A stretch of DNA of 56,157 nucleotides from Rhodospirillales bacterium (GTDB taxonomy: Bacteria > Pseudomonadota > Alphaproteobacteria > Rhodospirillales > UBA2165): positions 1-56,157 of the forward strand of contig JADHRD010000003.1 of the NCBI GenBank assembly GCA_016777585.1. The letters run 5' to 3'. Position numbers and translations under genes: made by a program. Of this stretch, positions 17,831 to 27,344 are shown piece by piece. Position 1 is the first letter of the stretch. Each line of letters begins with the position of its first letter. The notes below the pieces were generated by a model, which worked only from the letters and a program-made list of their open reading frames with translations, was not told the DNA's origin and ran no database searches.

Positions 17831-20494
17831 TTAACTGATGAGCTCCTTTAATCTATAAATAAATTCTAAGGCATCTCTTGGTGACATCTCATCGGCTATT
17901 ACATTGTCCAACTCAACCTTAAGTTTTGAATTTTTCGAGCTAATTGACTCATGAGAAGGTTTTTTTTCAGAAAAAAGAGGTAATGCCTCCAAGGAGTTTT
18001 TTCCTAACGTGCCTATATTTTTATTATCCTCCAAAGCCTGAAGGACCATTTCAGCGCGATCCAAGACATCGGCCGGCAAGCCTGCTAATTTGGCAACATG
18101 AATTCCGTATGATCTATCAGCTACTCCTTCTATAACTTCATGAAGAAAAATGATTTTACCCTGCCACTCTTTAACTTTCATATTGTGACAACTCATTGAA
18201 GTTAATTTAGATTTTAACGCGGTAAGTTCATGGTAATGAGTGGCAAATATTGCTCGGGATCTGTTTACATCATGTAAATATTCAACCACTGCCCAAGCAA
18301 TCGAAAGGCCGTCAAAGGTTGCTGTTCCTCTTCCAATTTCATCTAATATAACAAAACTTCTGTTTGTAGCCTGAGATAGTATTAACGACGTTTCGACCAT
18401 TTCTACCATAAATGTAGACTGCCCTCGAGCTATGTCATCTGCGGCTCCCACACGCGAAAACAAGCGGTCAATCACTCCAATGTGAGCACTATCTGCTGGA
18501 ACAAAAGATCCCATCTGCGCTAGTATAGCTATCAAAGCATTTTGTCTGAGAAAGGTGCTTTTCCCAGCCATATTTGGGCCCGTTAACAACCATAAATTAT
18601 TTTTTTCACTGAGGTCACAGTTATTTTTAACAAAATTAAGACTGGCTTGACTTGACCTAGTATCTCTCAAGCTCATTGTCTGAGATGTCTCGACTAGAGG
18701 ATGGCGCCCGCCAATTATTTTAAAGCTTAAGCTGTTGTCTACTTTTGGCCTGCAATACCTAGAGTCGATAGCCAGCTTGGCTAGGGACGTTGATACATCT
18801 AGCTGGGCTAACGCCTTAGCTGTTAAAGAGACTTTGCCGGCCTCAATATTAATTTTTCTCAGTAAATCATGGAAAATTAATATTTCCAGAGCAAGTGCCT
18901 TATCAGCTGCGCTAGCAATTTTTCCTTCTAATTCATTTAATTCGAGAGTTGTATAGCGGACAACGTTTTTCATAGTTTGCCGATGAATAAAAGTGTCGTC
19001 AGAACGGCCAGATATTATCTCTGAATTTTTTACAGAAACCTCAATAAAATAGCCAAGTACGTTATTATACTTAATTTTCAGTGTTTGGATTTCCGTAATC
19101 TCAATATACTGTTTTTGAAATTCAGCTATAAGTTGGCGACTATCATCTTTTAGTTTCTGCATCTGGTCAAATTGCTCATCATAACCTTCTTTCACAAACC
19201 CCCCATCTTTTGAATTAATTGGTGGATCCGAAATAATTGCCTTTCTAAGGTTATCAACTAAGTGATTAAGCTCGCTTAACTCAGAGAAAATATCTCTTAA
19301 ACCTGTTGGAATTTTCTTATTCCCAATTGATTTCTTAATTTTGCTAGTTAAATCAAGGCCAATTTTTATCGCAATTAGATCCCTCGGACCCCCTCGATCT
19401 GACAACAACCTTAATAGTGACCTTTCAATATCAGGCATGCCTATTAAAAATTCGGACAAAACCTTTAATATTTGAGAATTATTAAAAAAATATTCAACTA
19501 TATCTAATCGATTGTTAATTAATACCGGGTTGGTTAGTGGCGTTGATAACTGGGAAAACAACAATCTAGCCCCTGATCCCGTAAGTGTTTGGTCAATCGC
19601 TGAGAGTAAACTAAATTTACGCTCTCCATTTAAAGTTCTGGTTAACTCTAAACTCCGCCTTGTGGATGGATCAATTTCCATGGTAATGCCATCAAAAAAA
19701 CGCCGTGGGCTTGCTATTTGGGGCATATTACCTTTTTGCGTATGTTCAATATATTGAACAATCGCTCCAGCAGCTGCCAACTCAGGTCGAGTAAAGGCGC
19801 CAAAGCCTTCAAGAGTATCAACACCAAAGGCGGCCTTTAACTTAACATCTCCACTTCTTGAATCAAATCTACTGTTTGGCAAAACAGTAATGACATGTTC
19901 CCAGTTCCTCAATGCGCCACTTTTATAATCTTTCTGAATAATATTATCTGGAATTAAGATTTCTCTCGGTTCTATTCGAGTAATAGCTTCTGATAAATTT
20001 CCACGAGTTATATCCTGCGTAAAAAAATCTCCCGTTGAGATGTCAAACCACGCTAATCCACATTCACCTCGAATATTGGCAACCGAGGCAAGAAAATTAT
20101 TTTCCTTTGTATTTAAATACATGTCCTCTAGGAGTGTTCCCGAAGTAATAGTTCGAACAACTTCTCGGCGCACAATTGATTTATAACCCCTTTTTTTTGC
20201 TTCTTTTGGGTCTTCAACCTGTTCGCATATTGCCACTTTATAACCAAGTTTAATCAGGCGTGACAGATACTTTTCATAACTATTAACAGGAACACCACAC
20301 ATAGCGATGTCTTTATCCAAATATTTTCCACGTTTCGTTAAAGTGATATTTAAAGCTTCAGCTGCTAGAACTGCGTCATCAAAAAAAAGCTCGTAAAAAT
20401 CTCCCATACGATAAAAAAGAAGGTTATTCTGGTTTTCACTTTTTATTTTTAGGTATTGGCTTATCATGGGGGTTGCTTGTTTACTATTTAACAT
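17831..20494 (-). CDS. mutS: DNA mismatch repair protein MutS
   Basis: MutS recognises mismatches and small loops and recruits MutL. The 887-residue protein carries the mismatch-contact Phe-x-Glu in GDFYELF near residue 32, the clamp and lever helices, and the ABC-type ATPase domain with Walker A TGPNMAGKST (638-647), the Q-loop/signature region around RGQSTFMVEM, and Walker B ILDEIGRG (716-723). Length is normal for MutS1. A second ATG nine codons in (MISQYLKIK) is an alternative start. It is 79 bases upstream of glnD on the same strand. Confidence 0.97.
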   Translation of the reverse strand: MLNSKQATPMISQYLKIKSENQNNLLFYRMGDFYELFFDDAVLAAEALNITLTKRGKYLDKDIAMCGVPVNSYEKYLSRLIKLGYKVAICEQVEDPKEAKKRGYKSIVRREVVRTITSGTLLEDMYLNTKENNFLASVANIRGECGLAWFDISTGDFFTQDITRGNLSEAITRIEPREILIPDNIIQKDYKSGALRNWEHVITVLPNSRFDSRSGDVKLKAAFGVDTLEGFGAFTRPELAAAGAIVQYIEHTQKGNMPQIASPRRFFDGITMEIDPSTRRSLELTRTLNGERKFSLLSAIDQTLTGSGARLLFSQLSTPLTNPVLINNRLDIVEYFFNNSQILKVLSEFLIGMPDIERSLLRLLSDRGGPRDLIAIKIGLDLTSKIKKSIGNKKIPTGLRDIFSELSELNHLVDNLRKAIISDPPINSKDGGFVKEGYDEQFDQMQKLKDDSRQLIAEFQKQYIEITEIQTLKIKYNNVLGYFIEVSVKNSEIISGRSDDTFIHRQTMKNVVRYTTLELNELEGKIASAADKALALEILIFHDLLRKINIEAGKVSLTAKALAQLDVSTSLAKLAIDSRYCRPKVDNSLSFKIIGGRHPLVETSQTMSLRDTRSSQASLNFVKNNCDLSEKNNLWLLTGPNMAGKSTFLRQNALIAILAQMGSFVPADSAHIGVIDRLFSRVGAADDIARGQSTFMVEMVETSLILSQATNRSFVILDEIGRGTATFDGLSIAWAVVEYLHDVNRSRAIFATHYHELTALKSKLTSMSCHNMKVKEWQGKIIFLHEVIEGVADRSYGIHVAKLAGLPADVLDRAEMVLQALEDNKNIGTLGKNSLEALPLFSEKKPSHESISSKNSKLKVELDNVIADEMSPRDALEFIYRLKELIS

Positions 20495-20666
20495 AATTCA
20501 TACCACATCTCTTAGTTTTTAGTTTGAATAGTCATGATAAGTGTCCTTAAAGCTACTACTTTATAATTCGTGAGATTATTTTACTTCTTTAATATATTGG
20601 CTTCTAGTTTTTTAGATTATGGCTAATTAATTACGCTAATCATCAAAATTATTAGAAATCAAAGAC

Positions 20667-22022
20667 TCAATCACTACTAAGAATTGAGGTTTGGGTTCTT
20701 TTTATTAAAAATATTAATAAAATCAATCCGGGAAGTGCCGCGACTGTTGTTAAGATAAAAAATACTGGCCAAGTCACACTATCCGCTACCCAACCAGAAC
20801 CAGATGTCATTATCGTCCTAGAAAAAGCCATGAATGAAGTAAGCAAAGCATATTGTGTTGCGGTATAGGCAATATTACATAAACTCGAGAGATAGGCTAC
20901 AAATGCTACTGTACCCATGCTTGTAGTAAAATTTTCGATACTAATTGTAACCGCAAGCATCTCCTGACTATAACCGACCCATGCTTGAAGAATAAATACT
21001 AAATTAGAAGCAGCCATCAAAACCCCACTAACAAGGAGCCCGCGCATCATCCCTATTTTAGCCAAAAGTAGCCCGCCAAAAAGAGCGCCGAGGACGACCG
21101 GGGGGAAACCAAAAATTTTAGCAATTGCCCCAATCTCAGACTTAGAAAAGCCAATTTCAAGAAAAAAAGGTATTTTCATAACCGTCAAAACAGCATCACC
21201 AAATTTGTATAATAAAATGAACAGTATTATCAAAATCCAGTTTGGGCGTGCAATAAATTCAATAAAAGGACAAAATACTGAGCTATAAATCCAAACAAAA
21301 AGATCTGCTGTTTGGTCAGAAATATATTTTCTTTTCTTTAATTCTAATCTAGCTCTATTCTCTATAACAACAATATTATCTGAAATTTTCTTACTAGGTT
21401 CTGGGTTCAAAAGAATTGCTAAGACACCAACTCCTGTCGCAACAGATAAACAAAGAAATACCACCTGCCAAGACATTAAATCTGCAAACATTAGAGCAAG
21501 TGCTGCACCTCCCCAAGAAGACAGTCTCCATCCATTAATAGCAAGTGCTGCACCCGCAGCAAGTTGTTTTTCTTCCAAAATTTCAACGCGGTAAGCATCT
21601 ATCACAATATCTTGACTGGCTGAGGCAAATGATACGAGTAAAGCAAATACCGCTACCCACCAAAGTCCTTCATTAGGGTTTGTAGCACCAAGCTGGATAA
21701 TAGAAAAAAACAACAGTCCCTGCGTCAACAAGACCCAACTTCTTCTTCTTCCAAAAACACGAGTTAAGACAGGTAATGAGACCCTATCCATAATTGGCGC
21801 CCATAAAAACTTTAAAGAATAGGGAATGCTTACTAAAGCGAATAACCCAATTTCGGTTTTTTGTACCCCTGCGTCGGACAACCATGCGGTTAATGGTTCG
21901 GCAAGAACCCCAAATGGTAAACCACTAGAAAAACCTAAAAACATCATGGATAAGACCCGGGGATCCAAGTAAACCCTAAGAGCTTTTGCCCAACTCGCTT
22001 GACTGCTAGTTTGTTTTAACAT
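20667..22022 (-). CDS. ampG: AmpG-type MFS permease
   Basis: A 451-residue multi-spanning protein of the major facilitator superfamily. The N-terminal MMFLGFSSGLPFGVL and SIPYSLKFLWAPIMDR match AmpG, the permease importing anhydromuropeptides for cell-wall recycling; QDIVIDAYRVE is another AmpG stretch. A cytoplasmic loop (about residues 205-235) separates two halves of membrane helices. Its ATG overlaps the stop of the preceding glycosyltransferase gene by seven bases, so the two are translationally coupled. With the VanX-type dipeptidase and MltA elsewhere in the window it makes a plausible recycling route, but no ampD or nagZ is visible here. Confidence 0.85.
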   Translation of the reverse strand: MLKQTSSQASWAKALRVYLDPRVLSMMFLGFSSGLPFGVLAEPLTAWLSDAGVQKTEIGLFALVSIPYSLKFLWAPIMDRVSLPVLTRVFGRRRSWVLLTQGLLFFSIIQLGATNPNEGLWWVAVFALLVSFASASQDIVIDAYRVEILEEKQLAAGAALAINGWRLSSWGGAALALMFADLMSWQVVFLCLSVATGVGVLAILLNPEPSKKISDNIVVIENRARLELKKRKYISDQTADLFVWIYSSVFCPFIEFIARPNWILIILFILLYKFGDAVLTVMKIPFFLEIGFSKSEIGAIAKIFGFPPVVLGALFGGLLLAKIGMMRGLLVSGVLMAASNLVFILQAWVGYSQEMLAVTISIENFTTSMGTVAFVAYLSSLCNIAYTATQYALLTSFMAFSRTIMTSGSGWVADSVTWPVFFILTTVAALPGLILLIFLIKRTQTSILSSD

Positions 22023-23095
22023 TTCAATATCTTATCAATTTTTTCAAAAATTTCTTTCGCTGGGATGCGGTTTATACATGGAAATCGTTTGTTTTCAAGT
22101 GTCAGGCTACAATCCCCTAGACACCCCTCACACGGCATTGATTTATAAACAAACTCTGCATTTTTAGGAATTATGGTTTCTGGATATGGAACTATTTCGT
22201 TTACATAAGCAGCACTAGCAATGCAAATAGTTGGCGCACCCAAAACGATGGATAAATGCATCAACGCTGTATCGACAGATATGACTAAACGAACACTCCG
22301 CAATCGAGGTGCTAATGTTTCAAAGTCCGATAAATCAAATTCTATATCTTTTTTATGATCAAAGTTCTTATACTCAATATTTTTTTCAAGATCACTCGGT
22401 GCACAAGCAATAACGAAATGATATGTATCTCCGATATAATCTATTATTTGTGACAATACCTCTAGAGAAATCTGTTTCTCTCTTACCGCAGAAAATGGGT
22501 TTAGTATTATTGTTCTTTTATTATATTTATTTGACTTCGGCATTAACCCTTTTTCGATTAAAAGTTTTGGAAGCTGGTATTTTTCAGAAGTGATCGATCC
22601 TGCAAAATTACACCACCGCAGTATTTTGTTAAAATGAATTGGACCACTCTCGAATATTTCATTGAAAAATTTTCTGTTTCGAGACAATTCGGCATTATAT
22701 TTCCCCCAGGGGCGGGCTTCCATAGCGATTGTTTTTTGGGCATCGCATGCCTTAATTATTGCTTCATCTAACTTTGGGTGCCTTAAAAAATCTGTGCTTA
22801 CAACAACCCTAAAGTTTAATAAATATAGTTCGTTTTCAATTTTAGACCTATAATTGCGTTTCTTTCTAAATTCCTTATAATTAACGGTGTAAATAGAAAT
22901 TTTTTCATGAAATAAAAATGACACCTTTTTAGAGTCACTTCGTAACAACAAAGTTATTTTCTCATCTGATTTTGCAATAGTATAAAACCTATTTACAATT
23001 ATAGAGAATAAAACAGTGTCTCCTAGCCCCCCCGAAGATACTAGTAAGACGCCAGATGGGGCATTTACACGCTTTTTTTTTTTAAAAAAGTTCAT
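22016..23095 (-). CDS. GT9-family glycosyltransferase (ADP-heptosyltransferase-like), poly-A start
   Basis: A 359-residue GT-B enzyme of family 9. The N-terminal VLLVSSGGLGDTVLFSIIVNRF and C-terminal nucleotide-site stretch RLVISVDTALMHLSIVLGAP are typical of ADP-heptose:LPS heptosyltransferases, as is the cysteine cluster near the C-terminus (CEGCLGDC, then a further Cys). The acceptor and donor sugars are unknown. Codons 5-8 are four lysines encoded by 11 consecutive A bases, preceded by six T, which is a candidate slippage site. It follows another GT9 gene by 29 bases and overlaps ampG. Confidence 0.8.
   Translation of the reverse strand: MNFFKKKKRVNAPSGVLLVSSGGLGDTVLFSIIVNRFYTIAKSDEKITLLLRSDSKKVSFLFHEKISIYTVNYKEFRKKRNYRSKIENELYLLNFRVVVSTDFLRHPKLDEAIIKACDAQKTIAMEARPWGKYNAELSRNRKFFNEIFESGPIHFNKILRWCNFAGSITSEKYQLPKLLIEKGLMPKSNKYNKRTIILNPFSAVREKQISLEVLSQIIDYIGDTYHFVIACAPSDLEKNIEYKNFDHKKDIEFDLSDFETLAPRLRSVRLVISVDTALMHLSIVLGAPTICIASAAYVNEIVPYPETIIPKNAEFVYKSMPCEGCLGDCSLTLENKRFPCINRIPAKEIFEKIDKILKC
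23073..23089 (-). repeat. homopolymer tract (T6-A11 on the coding strand) in glycosyltransferase codons 3-8
   Basis: The plus strand reads eleven T followed by six A. On the coding strand this is six T then eleven A directly after ATGAAC, so gain or loss of one base would shift the frame a few codons into the gene. It is the longest such tract I noticed at the start of a gene in the window. Confidence 0.6.
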
Positions 23096-23124
23096 TCAAA
23101 TTAATTCCAGGGTTGTATATTACT

Positions 23125-24267
23125 TTAAACCTTTTCTTTTAATAGGCTCTCTGCTGCACCCATCACGGAAGCAATGCTCACTGACGATACACAAGGGAAA
23201 GAATTAAATTTATTTTGTCGTTTATCACATAACCAAAAACAATGGTAGCAGCCCATCCTATCGAATAAAAATTTTACAGATGGGGGAGATATTTCATCTG
23301 GATATGGCACAAAACTTCCAAAATGTCCGCCACCAATAATAACAACGGTAGGTACACTAAGCGCTATTGATAAGTGCGCAGGCCCTGTATCGTTACTTAT
23401 TACACAACTAGCCATATTAAGAATATTCATCAATTCTGGGACAGAGGTAAGTCCAACAATGTTTATAATTGGTGAATCAGGTTCTAAACTAGTTTTCAGA
23501 CCATCGACCAACTCACCTTTACCCCCCACGAAAACCACAGCATAATCGTTATTAATGAATTTATTAGCAACGTCTATATAAAAACGAAGAGGCCACCGTC
23601 GACCGTACTCATTACTGCCGGGATTCAGAACTACATATCGACGACCCAAAGTCTTATTTTCAATAATTGAAGATGACTTTTTTATCCACTCAATCTTCGG
23701 AATCTTGGGGTTAAAAAACTTACCTGAAACCTGCGATATAAAGTTATAATGTCTCAAAACTTCGTGGGTAGGGTAGGGTCCTGTATCAATTAATTGGGAA
23801 TTCTGGCTCAAATAGTAATTAAATTCTGGGCGGGTCTTTTCGTTAATAAATGGAATTGAAGAAATTGATCTCGGCGCATCAATCATCCAAAGCAAACTAT
23901 CAGACATTAATGCCCTTCTAAAATAAGAATCACAGACTGTTATTTTTGGTGATAGTTTTTTTACTTTTATACCCATCCAAAAACGATACAGAGCGTTGCG
24001 GGCAAAAGCATGTTCATCAATAAAAAAAGATTTGTACCCAGAGAAAATCTGCTTAGAAATTGTTCGCCAACTCTCGCACCCCAAAACAGTAATATCAGAC
24101 CTTTGGATGCCAAAAAGATCTGCGTATTCATCAAGCGTGTTTCTGAACAGAACCATATCCCCAATACCGTCCATTCTTATGACGACAACACCTTGTCTCG
24201 GTTTTAAAATTGGCCAAAATTTAATCACAAGGTCAAAAAATCGGAACAACCACCAGCGCCGGCGCAT
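23125..24267 (-). CDS. GT9-family glycosyltransferase (ADP-heptosyltransferase-like)
   Basis: A 380-residue GT9 protein, probably peripheral at the inner membrane with a basic, aromatic N-terminus. Motifs in order: VVVIRMDGIGDMVLF (N-terminal Rossmann start), NPGSNEYGRRWPLRFYIDVA (family-typical substrate loop), SNDTGPAHLSIALSVPTVVI (nucleotide-sugar site), and a C-terminal cysteine pair CYHCFWLC. It is a paralogue in the broad sense of the next gene. Such enzymes extend the LPS core or modify other glycans; no waaA, gmhA or hldE is nearby to fix the sugar. The chosen ATG has no strong ribosome site. Confidence 0.82.
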   Translation of the reverse strand: MRRRWWLFRFFDLVIKFWPILKPRQGVVVIRMDGIGDMVLFRNTLDEYADLFGIQRSDITVLGCESWRTISKQIFSGYKSFFIDEHAFARNALYRFWMGIKVKKLSPKITVCDSYFRRALMSDSLLWMIDAPRSISSIPFINEKTRPEFNYYLSQNSQLIDTGPYPTHEVLRHYNFISQVSGKFFNPKIPKIEWIKKSSSIIENKTLGRRYVVLNPGSNEYGRRWPLRFYIDVANKFINNDYAVVFVGGKGELVDGLKTSLEPDSPIINIVGLTSVPELMNILNMASCVISNDTGPAHLSIALSVPTVVIIGGGHFGSFVPYPDEISPPSVKFLFDRMGCYHCFWLCDKRQNKFNSFPCVSSVSIASVMGAAESLLKEKV

Positions 24268-24384
24268 TCCAGCTGGAAACAGCCGCCAGAATCTTGATGT
24301 ATAAATTGATGGTGTTTCTTTAAAACTATATGCTATCTACTTTCCCTTTCTAAAAAATAAATTTACTTGTCGTTTTCAAAAAAT

Positions 24385-25371
24385 TTAACTTTCTTGAACT
24401 ATGGCATTTAAATCTTTCTTTGAGCGTGCACCATAATTAGAAATAATCTCGCCCGCTATGATTCCCCCAAGGTGGCCACAGGCATCAAGGGGCTTACCCT
24501 GAATTAACCCAAATAAAAAGCCTGCCGCGTAAGCATCGCCAGCACCTGTAGTGTCAATAACGTTTTGTACCGTTTCTGGTTTTAGTTTATGGTACTCACC
24601 CTCTGCGATAACAACTGATCCTTTTGAACCTCGTGTTAAAACAGCAATTTCACAATCAATTAAAACCTTTTTAGCGGCACTCTCAAATTCATCGACCTGA
24701 TACAAGGATTTAATTTCATCTTCATTAGCAAATAAAATACTTACATACTCTCTAATAAAATCTAAAAAGGCCTCTCGATGTCTACCAACACAAAAACTGT
24801 CGGATAGGCTTAACGCAACACGGCCATCATTCTGTTTTGATATTTTTGCAGCCTTTTTAAATGCGTTCTGCGCCTCTGGTGGATCAAAAAGATAGCCTTC
24901 TAAATATAAAATTTTAGCTTGGCTTATGAATTTATCATTAATATCATTGGGGCTCAAATCAACACATGCCCCTAAAAAGGTTTGCATAGTTCTCTCTGCA
25001 TCTGGTGTTACACTGATCAAACACCTTGCTGTTGGAGCACTTTTTGAGTCAAACTTAGGGTCAAAAACGACACCCGCAGATTTTATGTCCTCCGTAAAAA
25101 AATTCCCTAATTCATCATCTGAAACTTTACCAATAAAACCACATCTAATATCGAGCGAAGCTAGGCTTGCTAGGGTGTTAGCAGCCGACCCCCCTGAGGC
25201 CCTTATCCCAGGTTTTATTAAATTATATATATTTTCGGCTTCAGTATGATTAATAATAGTCATAGAGCCTTTAACAAGATTATGGGTTGTCAAAAAATCA
25301 TCGTCTGACTCCGCAAGCACGTCCACAATAGCATTACCGATTCCTAGTACGTCAATATCCCGTTCAGTCAT
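24385..25371 (-). CDS. PfkB-family sugar/nucleoside kinase (adenosine kinase-like)
   Basis: A 328-residue ribokinase-superfamily enzyme. The N-terminal DVLGIGNAIVDVLA and ASGGSAANTLASLASL give the substrate site; the PfkB signature 2 DTTGAGDAYAAGFLFG holds the catalytic base Asp279 and anion hole. The N-terminus resembles the adenosine kinase-like group common in Alphaproteobacteria, but substrate cannot be read from sequence; other options are ribokinase or another nucleoside kinase. It is upstream of the two glycosyltransferases and faces the CysZ-like gene across a 163-base divergent gap. Confidence 0.85.
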   Translation of the reverse strand: MTERDIDVLGIGNAIVDVLAESDDDFLTTHNLVKGSMTIINHTEAENIYNLIKPGIRASGGSAANTLASLASLDIRCGFIGKVSDDELGNFFTEDIKSAGVVFDPKFDSKSAPTARCLISVTPDAERTMQTFLGACVDLSPNDINDKFISQAKILYLEGYLFDPPEAQNAFKKAAKISKQNDGRVALSLSDSFCVGRHREAFLDFIREYVSILFANEDEIKSLYQVDEFESAAKKVLIDCEIAVLTRGSKGSVVIAEGEYHKLKPETVQNVIDTTGAGDAYAAGFLFGLIQGKPLDACGHLGGIIAGEIISNYGARSKKDLNAIVQES

Positions 25372-25534
25372 GTTTTTAAAAACTCCGTATTTACTCTAGT
25401 GTTAAATTCTGTGATCATAAAGCCAATTCAAGTTTTGTAATAAAAATCATTCTCAGTATTTTTTTGCCTTTAGATTAAAATATATAGTCTTTATTACAAA
25501 CGATCTTTTGCAATTTAAAGAAGTTTATTTTTAA

Positions 25535-26272
25535 ATGATTTTCGCCTTCACACTAGCATTTAAACAGCTTTCAGATAAGTCATTCCAGAAAATATTTTGG
25601 TTAACAACGTTCTTATCGCTTTGTTTGTTCGGACTCATCTTTCTAACGCTCACGTACTTTTGGTTAAATGTGAATATAGGGTCGAATGGATTTTTATTTG
25701 GAAGCATTAGTTTGCTTGTTAATAAGTTGATTAATTATTTAAGTGGTCTAATTGTGGTTGCATCATCAATTATTTTATTTCCGCTAGTAATGCCGATCAT
25801 TTTGGTTTTTTTTCTCGATAGTATTACGGCGTCAGTTGAAGAAAAACATTATAAAACTATTCGCGTAATGCGACAACAACCACTAATTGAAGCTTTGAGA
25901 ATTAGTGTTAAATTTTCAATGCTATCGATTTTAGTAAATATACTAGTGTGCCCGATTTATATATTTTTCTTTTTTTTAGGACCCATTAATATGATAATTT
26001 TTTATATATTAAATGGTTATCTATTTGGTAGAGAATATTTCGAGCTAGTAACGTATCGACGTCTTGATCCAGGTATGATAAACCAACTAAAGAAATCAAA
26101 AAAAAACCAGATTTTTATTTTTGGAGTCATAACTACATTTTTGGCGACGCTACCAATAATCAATCTTATTGCCCCTGTATTGGGAGCCGCAACAATGGTA
26201 CATCTTTTTTACGGATGGATTAGACAACCAAAAGTACAAAATCAACTAGTAAAAAATAGGCCAAAGTTATAA
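25535..26272 (+). CDS. CysZ/EI24-like membrane protein
   Basis: A 245-residue integral membrane protein with about four to six hydrophobic segments (around residues 25-50, 60-90, 130-160, 190-220). The pattern AFTLAFKQLSDKSFQKIFWLT at the start, the central ILNGYLFGREYFELVTYRR and the long amphipathic loops match the EI24 / CysZ (DUF540) family. E. coli CysZ helps sulfate uptake, yet no sulfur genes are near, so a sulfate role is not implied. It heads a plus-strand trio with bactofilin and a small lipoprotein, so an envelope function is equally plausible. Confidence 0.7.
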   Translation: MIFAFTLAFKQLSDKSFQKIFWLTTFLSLCLFGLIFLTLTYFWLNVNIGSNGFLFGSISLLVNKLINYLSGLIVVASSIILFPLVMPIILVFFLDSITASVEEKHYKTIRVMRQQPLIEALRISVKFSMLSILVNILVCPIYIFFFFLGPINMIIFYILNGYLFGREYFELVTYRRLDPGMINQLKKSKKNQIFIFGVITTFLATLPIINLIAPVLGAATMVHLFYGWIRQPKVQNQLVKNRPKL

Positions 26273-26315
26273 AAGACCATAATTAAAATATAATTAGTTG
26301 AAAAAGGAGTTTCGC

Positions 26316-26801
26316 ATGGCTGAAATACCATCTAAACCATTAATTAAGGATAAGTCGTCTCCACTTAACCTAGCATTCAAACCCGGTCACCAGGTTATAA
26401 ATAGAAAAGACCAAACCTCAGAACCGAAAAAAAATAAAATGGTGTCCATGGATACTGATAGCAACAGATTAACCGTAGGGCGCAATATTGTCTTAAATGG
26501 TGAAATAAGATCTTGTGAAAAACTCGTCGTAGATGGAACGGTAGAGGCCAAGTTAGATGAGGCACATTCAATCGTCATATCATCTAGTGGTCATTTTAAG
26601 GGAAATGCTGACGTTAATGACGCAGATATAAGTGGTACATTTGAAGGAACGCTATCTGCAAAAAACCTCGTTATTATTCGGAAAAGTGGTAAAATCATAG
26701 GTTCGCTGACTTATGGTAGAATTACAATTGAGGATGGTGGTCAAGTAGTTGGAGATATGAGTTGTATGGACCCCTTACAAAACACTTTTGAAAACGAGTA
26801 G
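26316..26801 (+). CDS. bactofilin (polymer-forming cytoskeletal protein)
   Basis: Bactofilins polymerise without nucleotide and scaffold cell-wall enzymes or stalk and curvature machinery. The 161-residue product has a disordered, charged N-terminal ~50 residues and a beta-helix core built from short repeats with valine/isoleucine spacing (LTVGRNIVLNGEIRSCEKLV through DISGTFEGTLSAKNLVI to GRITIEDGGQVVGDM). I chose the ATG at 26316 because AAAGGAG lies six bases upstream; a TTG at 26298 would put that ribosome site inside the gene. It is co-oriented with the CysZ-like gene, 43 bases away. No M23 peptidase partner is adjacent, unlike many bactofilin loci. Confidence 0.88.
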   Translation: MAEIPSKPLIKDKSSPLNLAFKPGHQVINRKDQTSEPKKNKMVSMDTDSNRLTVGRNIVLNGEIRSCEKLVVDGTVEAKLDEAHSIVISSSGHFKGNADVNDADISGTFEGTLSAKNLVIIRKSGKIIGSLTYGRITIEDGGQVVGDMSCMDPLQNTFENE

Positions 26802-26825
26802 CAGCTTTCTTTTGCCGGGGATCAT

Positions 26826-27326
26826 ATGATTGCGCTACTCAAATCAGTTTTCAATTTAACCATAATCACGCTAGTGTTGATCGCGTGCTCACAAACAAAC
26901 CGTCCGTTAGTCTTACATAAAGAAATACCAAAACATGGCAATAATCACCCGCAAAGTATTCATAAAGGATCAAATAAACCCATAGGTTATAGAGTATTAG
27001 AACAAGGCCTTAAAAAATCTCTCGTATCTTCCGCTTCTCGTTCAGAAAAAAATCGCCGGTCTTTTAAATTAAAAACCGTTAACTATTATTTAATTGGGGC
27101 AAGCAAGGGTTTAATCTTGGAGGTGCTTGGTCAAGCACACTTTACTCGCGTTGATCCTCCAGCACAAATATTACAATTTGAGAGCGGAACATGTTTTTTA
27201 GACCTCTTTTTTTATAAAAGAAAAAATAAATTGAAGGTGAACCATGTGTCTGTCCGATCCAAACAAGTGAAAAAAATCAAGGACGAGGATTGTTTTTTAA
27301 GTTTAATGTCTTCGCGTAATGAATGA
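26826..27326 (+). CDS. small putative lipoprotein, function unknown
   Basis: A 166-residue protein with a lipoprotein signal (hydrophobic residues 8-20 and lipobox LIAC, Cys21). A basic linker of some 65 residues follows. The conserved-looking part is the C-terminal ~75 residues (GLILEVLGQAHFTRVDPPAQILQFESGTCFLDLFFY), containing two cysteines 33 residues apart or so that could form a disulfide. The hinge between short helix and beta strands recalls BamE/SmpA-like folds, but this is only an impression. It follows bactofilin by 24 bases and converges with nth. Confidence 0.7.
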   Translation: MIALLKSVFNLTIITLVLIACSQTNRPLVLHKEIPKHGNNHPQSIHKGSNKPIGYRVLEQGLKKSLVSSASRSEKNRRSFKLKTVNYYLIGASKGLILEVLGQAHFTRVDPPAQILQFESGTCFLDLFFYKRKNKLKVNHVSVRSKQVKKIKDEDCFLSLMSSRNE

Positions 27327-27344
27327 AAACTTATAGCCATTCTT

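Noticed and set aside
20615-20641. Imperfect GATTA...TAATC palindrome between mutS and ampG
   Set aside because: The arms need a gap to align and the sequence is AT-rich; chance is likely.
25436-25454. Fur-box-like 19-mer before the CysZ-like gene
   Set aside because: About 14 of 19 positions fit the E. coli Fur box, but the DNA is so AT-rich that this is weak, and the alphaproteobacterial Fur/Mur operator differs.
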